A stretch of DNA of 64,000 nucleotides from Pisaster brevispinus (taxonomy: Eukaryota > Echinodermata > Asteroidea > Forcipulatida > Asteriidae), in contig JAMKCF010000001.1 of assembly GCA_023634235.1 (NCBI GenBank), forward strand, positions 17,370,258-17,434,257, in the 5' to 3' direction. The notes under the pieces were generated by a model that was not told the origin of the DNA, searched no databases, and saw only the letters and a program-made list of their open reading frames with translations. The position numbers and the translations under genes are program-made. Shown piece after piece: positions 58,378-64,000 of this stretch. Each line of letters starts with the position of its first letter. The stretch's first letter is position 1.

Positions 58378-58839
58378 TCTAGGATTTGGAGCATCTCTTA
58401 GTTGAAGACTTGGAAGTGGGAGTGGAAGGCTTTGGTTTGGAGGTACTGGGTTCATGATGCTCACTGCCACTAAGGCGAATTACGTTTCGAGACTGTACAA
58501 CAAATGTATACTCTTGTTGTGCTTCCAGTGCCTCGATTATTTCTGAAGAACTTGTTGATTCTATAACTCTTCAGCAAGTTCTTTTGGCATATGTAGTGTT
58601 GAGATGGATTCATCGAATTGGCACATCAACAGTATGGAACCTGCATAAGTGCCTTCGATGGTTATTTTTTCTGTTGAACTTGTCTTTTTCCACAAGTGTT
58701 CAGCAAGTGCCTTTGGCATAAACAGTGTACAGATAGTGTCATCAAATTGGCATGACAATAAGATTGCACTTGTGTTAGTGCGTAGTGCTTTCACTGTTAG
58801 TATTTCCACTTGCATGTCACTGATCGTGTCTGGCTTCAT
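58378..58839 (-). pseudogene. Array unit 4, type C: truncated
   Basis: Stops after MPKELAEEL (92 codons). Relative to type A the sequence around the second-module Trp has both the TAG change and a 1-base deletion, which explains the 652-bp step. It carries TEKITIE, a type C marker. Confidence 0.7.
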
Positions 58840-59028
58840 CTAGCTTTTGTGCAAGGCCTCACCTAGTAATTTATGAACCACATGAAAGCACATTTGTTGT
58901 GATTGGAAAACAAAGGAGTGTAAATCAAAGTAAACTTTTTACACTTGCAAATGTAAGGGAGTTTGTTTACTTATCACAGAAACAGAAACAGGGTTAAAGT
59001 AGAATGAGGAAATGGTAGTTAACTGTAA

Positions 59029-59490
59029 GTCTAGGATTTGGAGCATCTCTTAGTTGAAGACTTGGAAGTGGGAGTGGAAGGCTTTGGTTTGGAGGTACTG
59101 GGTTCATGATGCTCACTGCCACTAAGGCGAATTATATTTCGAGACTGTACAACAAATGTATACTCTTGTTGTGCTTCCAGTGCCTCGATTATTTCTGAAG
59201 AACTTGTTGATTCTATAACTCTTCAGCAAGTTCTTTGGCATATGTAGTGTTGAGATGGAGTCATCGAATTGGCACATCAACAGTATGGAACCTGCATAAG
59301 TGCCTTCGATGGTTATTTTTTCTGTTGAACTTGTCTTTTTCCACAAGTGTTCAGCAAGTGCCTTTGGCATAAACAGTGTACAGATAGTGTCATCAAATTG
59401 GCATGACAATAAGATTGCACTTGTATTAGTGTGTAGTGCTTTCACTGTTAGTATTTCCACTTGCATGTCACTGATCGTGTCTGGCTTCAT
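59029..59490 (-). pseudogene. Array unit 5, type C variant with a second deletion
   Basis: An extra copy of type C next to unit 4 that interrupts the A-B-C order. A further 1-base deletion in the TCTTTTGGCAT stretch shifts the frame at HMPK, giving a 122-codon chimeric reading (KNLLKSYRINKFF). This accounts for the 651-bp step. Confidence 0.7.
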
Positions 59491-59681
59491 CTAGCTTTTG
59501 TGCAAGGCCTCACCTAGTAATTTATGAACCACATGAAAGCACATTTGTTGTGATTGGAAAACAAAGGAGTGTAAATCAAAGTAAACTTTTTACACTTGCA
59601 AATGTAAGGGAGTTTGTTTACTTATCACAGAAACAGAAACAGGGTTAAAGTAGAATGAGGAAATGGTAGTTAACTGTAAGT

Positions 59682-60143
59682 CTAGGATTTGGAGCATCTC
59701 TTAGTTGAAGACTTGGAAGTGGGAGTGGAAGGCTTTGGTTTGGAGGTACTGGGTTCATGATGCTCACTGCCACTAAGGCGAATTACGTTTCGAGACTGTA
59801 CAACAAATGTATACTCTTGTTGTGCTTCCAGTGTCTCGATTATTTCTGAAGAACTTGTTGATTTCCATAACTCTTCAGCAAGTTCTTTTGGCATGTGTAG
59901 TGTTGAGATGGATTCATCGAATTGGCACATCAACAGTATGGAACCTGCATAAGTGCCTTCGATGGTTATTATTTCTGTTGAACTTGTCTTTTTCCACAAG
60001 TGTTCAGCAAGTGCCTTTGGCATAAACAGTGTACAGATAGTGTCATCAAATTGGCATGACAATAAGATTGCACTTGTATTAGTGCGTAGTGCTTTCACTG
60101 TTAGTATTTCCACTTGCATGTCACTGATCGTGTCTGGCTTCAT
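59682..60143 (-). CDS. Array unit 6, type A
   Basis: Open 153 codons. Same as unit 2 apart from FDES in the second module and a Pro for Ala change in the tail (KPSTPTSKSS). First member of the regular A-B-C series. Confidence 0.55.
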   Translation of the reverse strand: MKPDTISDMQVEILTVKALRTNTSAILLSCQFDDTICTLFMPKALAEHLWKKTSSTEIITIEGTYAGSILLMCQFDESISTLHMPKELAEELWKSTSSSEIIETLEAQQEYTFVVQSRNVIRLSGSEHHEPSTSKPKPSTPTSKSSTKRCSKS

Positions 60144-60334
60144 CTAGCTTTTGTGCAAGGCCTCACCTAGTAATTTATGAACCACATGAAAGCACATTTG
60201 TTGTGATTGGAAAACAAAGGAGTGTAAATCAAAGTAAACTTTTTACACTTGCAAATGTAAGGGAGTTTGTTTACTTATCACAGAAACAGAAACAGGGTTA
60301 AAGTAGAATGAGGAAATGGTAGTTAACTGTAAGT

Positions 60335-60796
60335 CTAGGATTTGGAGCATCTCTTAGTTGAAGACTTGGAAGTGGGAGTGGAAGGCTTTGGTTTGGAGGT
60401 ACTGGGTTCATGATGCTCACTGCCACTAAGGCGAATTACGTTTCGAGACTGTACAACAAATGTATACTCTTGTTGTGCTTCCAGTGCCTCGATTATTTCT
60501 GAAGAACTTGTTGATTTCCATAACTCTTCAGCAAGTTGTTTTGGCATGTGTAGTGTTGAGATGGATTCATCGAATTGGCACATCAACAGTATGGAACCTG
60601 CATAAGTGCCTTCGATGGTTATTATTTCTGTTGAACTTGTCTTTTTCCACAAGTGTTCAGCAAGTGCCTTTTGCATAAACAGTGTACAGATAGTGTCATC
60701 AAATTGGCATGACAATAAGATTGCACTTGTATTAGTGCGTAGTGCTTTCACTGTTAGTATTTCCACTTGCATGTCACTGGTCGTGTCTGGCTTCAT
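60335..60796 (-). CDS. Array unit 7, type B
   Basis: Open 153 codons with the type B markers PDTTSD and FMQKAL. It additionally has MPKQLAEEL, Gln for Glu, shared with unit 10 but not with unit 3. Confidence 0.55.
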   Translation of the reverse strand: MKPDTTSDMQVEILTVKALRTNTSAILLSCQFDDTICTLFMQKALAEHLWKKTSSTEIITIEGTYAGSILLMCQFDESISTLHMPKQLAEELWKSTSSSEIIEALEAQQEYTFVVQSRNVIRLSGSEHHEPSTSKPKPSTPTSKSSTKRCSKS

Positions 60797-60986
60797 CTAG
60801 CTTTTGTGCAAGGCCTCACCTAGTAATTTATGAACCACATGAAAGCACATTTGTTGTGATTGGAAAACAAAGGAGTGTAAATCAAAGTAAACTTTTTACA
60901 CTTGCAAATGTAAGGGAGTTTGTTTACTTATCACAGAAACAGAAACAGGGTTAAAGTAGAATGAGGAAATGGTAGTTAACTGTAAG

Positions 60987-61448
60987 TCTAGGATTTGGAG
61001 CATCTCTTAGTTGAAGACTTGGAAGTGGGAGTGGAAGGCTTTGGTTTGGAGGTACTGGGTTCATGATGCTCACTGCCACTAAGGCGAATTACGTTTCGAG
61101 ACTGTACAACAAATGTATACTCTTGTTGTGCTTCCAGTGCCTCGATTATTTCTGAAGAACTTGTTGATTCTATAACTCTTCAGCAAGTTCTTTTGGCATA
61201 TGTAGTGTTGAGATGGAGTCATCGAATTGGCACATCAACAGTATAGAACCTGCATAAGTGCCTTCGATGGTTATTTTTTCTGTTGAACTTGTCTTTTTCC
61301 ACAAGTGTTCAGCAAGTGCCTTTGGCATAAACAGTGTACAGATAGTGTCATCAAATTGGCATGACAATAAGATTGCACTTGAATTAGTGTGTAGTGCTTT
61401 CATTGTTAGTATTTCCACTTGCATGTCACTGATCGTGTCTGGCTTCAT
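60987..61448 (-). pseudogene. Array unit 8, type C
   Basis: Truncated at 92 codons by the type C lesion. Carries private changes TMKALHTNSSA in the N-terminal part that recur exactly in unit 11, marking the 1958-bp higher-order copy. Confidence 0.7.
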
Positions 61449-61639
61449 CTAGCTTTTGTGCAAGGCCTCACCTAGTAATTTATGAACCACATGAAAGCAC
61501 ATTTGTTGTGATTGGAAAACAAAGGAGTGTAAATCAAAGTAAACTTTTTACACTTGCAAATGTAAGGGAGTTTGTTTACTTATCACAGAAACAGAAACAG
61601 GGTTAAAGTAGAATGAGGAAATGGTAGTTAACTGTAAGT

Positions 61640-62101
61640 CTAGGATTTGGAGCATCTCTTAGTTGAAGACTTGGAAGTGGCAGTGGAAGGCTTTGGTTTG
61701 GAGGTACTGGGTTCATGATGCTCACTGCCACTAAGGCGAATTATGTTTCGAGACTGTACAACAAATGTATACTCTTGTTGTGCTTCCAGTGTCTCGATTA
61801 TTTCTGAAGAACTTGTTGATTTCCATAACTCTTCAGCAAGTTCTTTTGGCATGTGTAGTGTTGAGATGGATTCATCGAATTGGCACATCAACAGTATGGA
61901 ACCTGCATAAGTGCCTTCGATGGTTATTATTTCTGTTGAACTTGTCTTTTTCCACAAGTGTTCAGCAAGTGCCTTTGGCATAAACAGTGTACAGATAGTG
62001 TCATCAAATTGGCATGACAATAAGATTGCACTTGTATTAGTGCGTAGTGCTTTCACTGTTAGTATTTCCACTTGCATGTCACTGATCGTGTCTGGCTTCA
62101 T
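61640..62101 (-). CDS. Array unit 9, type A
   Basis: Open 153 codons. SRNIIRLSG replaces SRNVIRLSG, a change shared with units 10 and 12, and the tail reads KPSTATSKSS. Confidence 0.55.
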   Translation of the reverse strand: MKPDTISDMQVEILTVKALRTNTSAILLSCQFDDTICTLFMPKALAEHLWKKTSSTEIITIEGTYAGSILLMCQFDESISTLHMPKELAEELWKSTSSSEIIETLEAQQEYTFVVQSRNIIRLSGSEHHEPSTSKPKPSTATSKSSTKRCSKS

Positions 62102-62292
62102 CTAGCTTTTGTGCAAGGCCTCACCTAGTAATTTATGAACCACATGAAAGCACATTTGTTGTGATTGGAAAACAAAGGAGTGTAAATCAAAGTAAACTTT
62201 TTACACTTGCAAATGTAAGGGAGTTTGTTTACTTATCACAGAAACAGAAACAGGGTTAAAGTAGAATGAGGAAATGGTAGTTAACTGTAAGT

Positions 62293-62754
62293 CTAGGATT
62301 TGGAGCATCTCTTAGTTGTAGACTTGGAAGTGGCAGTGGAAGGCTTTGGTTTGGAGGTACTGGGTTCATGATGCTCACTGCCACTAAGGCGAATTATGTT
62401 TCGAGACTGTACAACAAATGTATACTCTTGTTGTGCTTCCAGTGCCTCGATTATTTCTGAAGAACTTGTTGATTTCCATAACTCTTCAGCAAGTTGTTTT
62501 GGCATGTGTAGTGTTGAGATGGATTCATCGAATTGGCACATCAACAGTATGGAACCTGCATAAGTGCCTTCGATGGTTATTATTTCTGTTGAACTTGTCT
62601 TTTTCCACAAGTGTTCAGCAAGTGCCTTTTGCATAAACAGTGTACAGATAGTGTCATCAAATTGGCATGACAATAAGATTGCACTTGTATTAGTGCGTAG
62701 TGCTTTCACTGTTAGTATTTCCACTTGCATGTCACTGGTCGTGTCTGGCTTCAT
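62293..62754 (-). CDS. Array unit 10, type B
   Basis: Open 153 codons with type B markers and MPKQLAEEL. The tail has KSTTKRCSKS, a Ser to Thr change seen only here. Confidence 0.55.
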   Translation of the reverse strand: MKPDTTSDMQVEILTVKALRTNTSAILLSCQFDDTICTLFMQKALAEHLWKKTSSTEIITIEGTYAGSILLMCQFDESISTLHMPKQLAEELWKSTSSSEIIEALEAQQEYTFVVQSRNIIRLSGSEHHEPSTSKPKPSTATSKSTTKRCSKS

Positions 62755-62944
62755 CTAGCTTTTGTGCAAGGCCTCACCTAGTAATTTATGAACCACATGA
62801 AAGCACATTTGTTGTGATTGGAAAACAAAGGAGTGTAAATCAAAGTAAACTTTTTACACTTGCAAATGTAAGGGAGTTTGTTTACTTATCACAGAAACAG
62901 AAACAGGGTTAAAGTAGAATGAGGAAATGGTAGTTAACTGTAAG

Positions 62945-63406
62945 TCTAGGATTTGGAGCATCTCTTAGTTGAAGACTTGGAAGTGGGAGTGGAAGGCTTT
63001 GGTTTGGAGGTACTGGGTTCATGATGCTCACTGCCACTAAGGCGAATTACGTTTCGAGACTGTACAACAAATGTATACTCTTGTTGTGCTTCCAGTGCCT
63101 CGATTATTTCTGAAGAACTTGTTGATTCTATAACTCTTCAGCAAGTTCTTTTGGCATATGTAGTGTTGAGATGGAGTCATCGAATTGGCACATCAACAGT
63201 ATAGAACCTGCATAAGTGCCTTCGATGGTTATTTTTTCTGTTGAACTTGTCTTTTTCCACAAGTGTTCAGCAAGTGCCTTTGGCATAAACAGTGTACAGA
63301 TAGTGTCATCAAATTGGCATGACAATAAGATTGCACTTGAATTAGTGTGTAGTGCTTTCATTGTTAGTATTTCCACTTGCATGTCACTGATCGTGTCTGG
63401 CTTCAT
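62945..63406 (-). pseudogene. Array unit 11, type C
   Basis: Truncated as in unit 8 and matching it in the translated part, 1958 bp away. Confidence 0.7.
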
Positions 63407-63597
63407 CTAGCTTTTGTGCAAGGCCTCACCTAGTAATTTATGAACCACATGAAAGCACATTTGTTGTGATTGGAAAACAAAGGAGTGTAAATCAAAGTAA
63501 ACTTTTTACACTTGCAAATGTAAGGGAGTTTGTTTACTTATCACAGAAACAGAAACAGGGTTAAAGTAGAATGAGGAAATGGTAGTTAACTGTAAGT

Positions 63598-64000
63598 CTA
63601 GGATTTGGAGCATCTCTTAGTTGAAGACTTGGAAGTGGCAGTGGAAGGCTTTGGTTTGGAGGTACTGGGTTCATGATGCTCACTGCCACTAAGGCGAATT
63701 ATGTTTCGAGACTGTACAACAAATGTATACTCTTGTTGTGCTTCCAGTGTCTCGATTATTTCTGAAGAACTTGTTGATTTCCATAACTCTTCAGCAAGTT
63801 CTTTTGGCATGTGTAGTGTTGAGATGGATTCATCGAATTGGCACATCAACAGTATGGAACCTGCATAAGTGCCTTCGATGGTTATTATTTCTGTTGAACT
63901 TGTCTTTTTCCACAAGTGTTCAGCAAGTGCCTTTGGCATAAACAGTGTACAGATAGTGTCATCAAATTGGCATGACAATAAGATTGCACTTGTATTAGTG
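63598..64000 (-). CDS. Array unit 12, type A, cut by the window edge
   Basis: The C-terminal 134 codons are visible and open, matching unit 9. The start codon is expected near 64059, outside the window. Confidence 0.55.
   Translation of the reverse strand, partial: TNTSAILLSCQFDDTICTLFMPKALAEHLWKKTSSTEIITIEGTYAGSILLMCQFDESISTLHMPKELAEELWKSTSSSEIIETLEAQQEYTFVVQSRNIIRLSGSEHHEPSTSKPKPSTATSKSSTKRCSKS

Larger units (their letters stand above)
55930..64000 (-). repeat. Tandem array of about 653-bp coding-like units, runs off the edge
   Basis: The minus-strand start codon of successive units falls at 56228 (degenerate), 56881, 57534, 58187, 58839, 59490, 60143, 60796, 61448, 62101, 62754 and 63406. 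The steps are 653, 653, 653, 652, 651, 653, 653, 652, 653, 653 and 652. From 60143 on, three unit types (A, B, C) recur with a higher-order period of about 1958 bp. Each unit has a roughly 460-bp ORF region and about 190 bp of spacer. Copies within a type are almost identical, implying recent amplification or homogenisation. The array continues beyond the window. Confidence 0.95.

Noticed and set aside
56545..63941. Plus-strand 64- and 72-codon frames repeated in every unit
   Set aside because: They overlap the longer minus-strand frame and are explained as its antisense shadows. The spacer frame is listed separately as a question.
55930..64000. A CRISPR-like regularly spaced array
   Set aside because: Units are about 653 bp with no short repeat/variable spacer pattern, and the DNA is eukaryotic.

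Overview
The window is eukaryotic nuclear DNA, AT-rich and dominated by mobile elements. It shows introns with GT/AG borders, APE-type LINEs, a tRNA-derived SINE, THAP/DDE and YqaJ transposon genes, rolling-circle (Helitron-like) ends, many fold-back MITEs, and no operons or ribosome binding sites. The repeat vocabulary (MITEs with CAATTTCATGGCTCTGCTTA-type ends, LINE and SINE tails ending in GCGCTATATAAGA plus TTA repeats) suggests a marine deuterostome, most likely an echinoderm and perhaps a sea star. This is inference from repeat style; no host gene was found that fixes the species.

Layout. 1-5.1 kb: no gene, an inverted repeat and a 110-bp tandem repeat. 5.1-9.1 kb (minus): an apparently full-length CR1/L2-group LINE with one intact 1157-codon ORF carrying a hydrophobic N terminus, a 2A-like motif, an APE endonuclease and a reverse transcriptase. 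9.1-23.7 kb: mostly non-coding, with a LINE 3' remnant, three fold-back or TIR elements and short duplications. 23.7-24.3 kb: a compound microsatellite forming the tail of a SINE. 24.9-28.6 kb (minus): a decayed second LINE of another clade. 29.7-30.4 kb (minus): a RecQ-like helicase remnant. 31.4-36.8 kb: an ISL2EU-type DNA transposon with a YqaJ gene and a THAP-DDE transposase gene arranged tail to tail, imperfect long TIRs and a possible AT target duplication. 37.1-38.2 kb: a frameshifted, transposase-like gene. 39.3-40.3 kb: a third, truncated LINE. 40.7 kb and 42.3-51.1 kb: Helitron/Helentron-like termini and a three-unit tandem array of non-autonomous rolling-circle elements. 52.1-52.9 and 55.5 kb: fold-back MITEs. 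55.9-64.0 kb: a tandem array of about 653-bp units, continuing past the right edge, with a three-unit higher-order pattern. Two of the three unit types keep an open 153-codon minus-strand ORF of unknown family; the third type is truncated.

How the parts relate. The LINEs would supply reverse transcriptase, and the SINE tail resembles the LINE tails, so it probably used LINE machinery. The two ISL2EU genes belong together as one transposon but both show damage. The 653-bp array is the least explained system here: a satellite-like array whose units look protein-coding, with open and broken versions amplified together. No RNA gene or CRISPR array is supported; apart from one weak exon candidate at 54.7 kb there is no convincing single-copy host gene.
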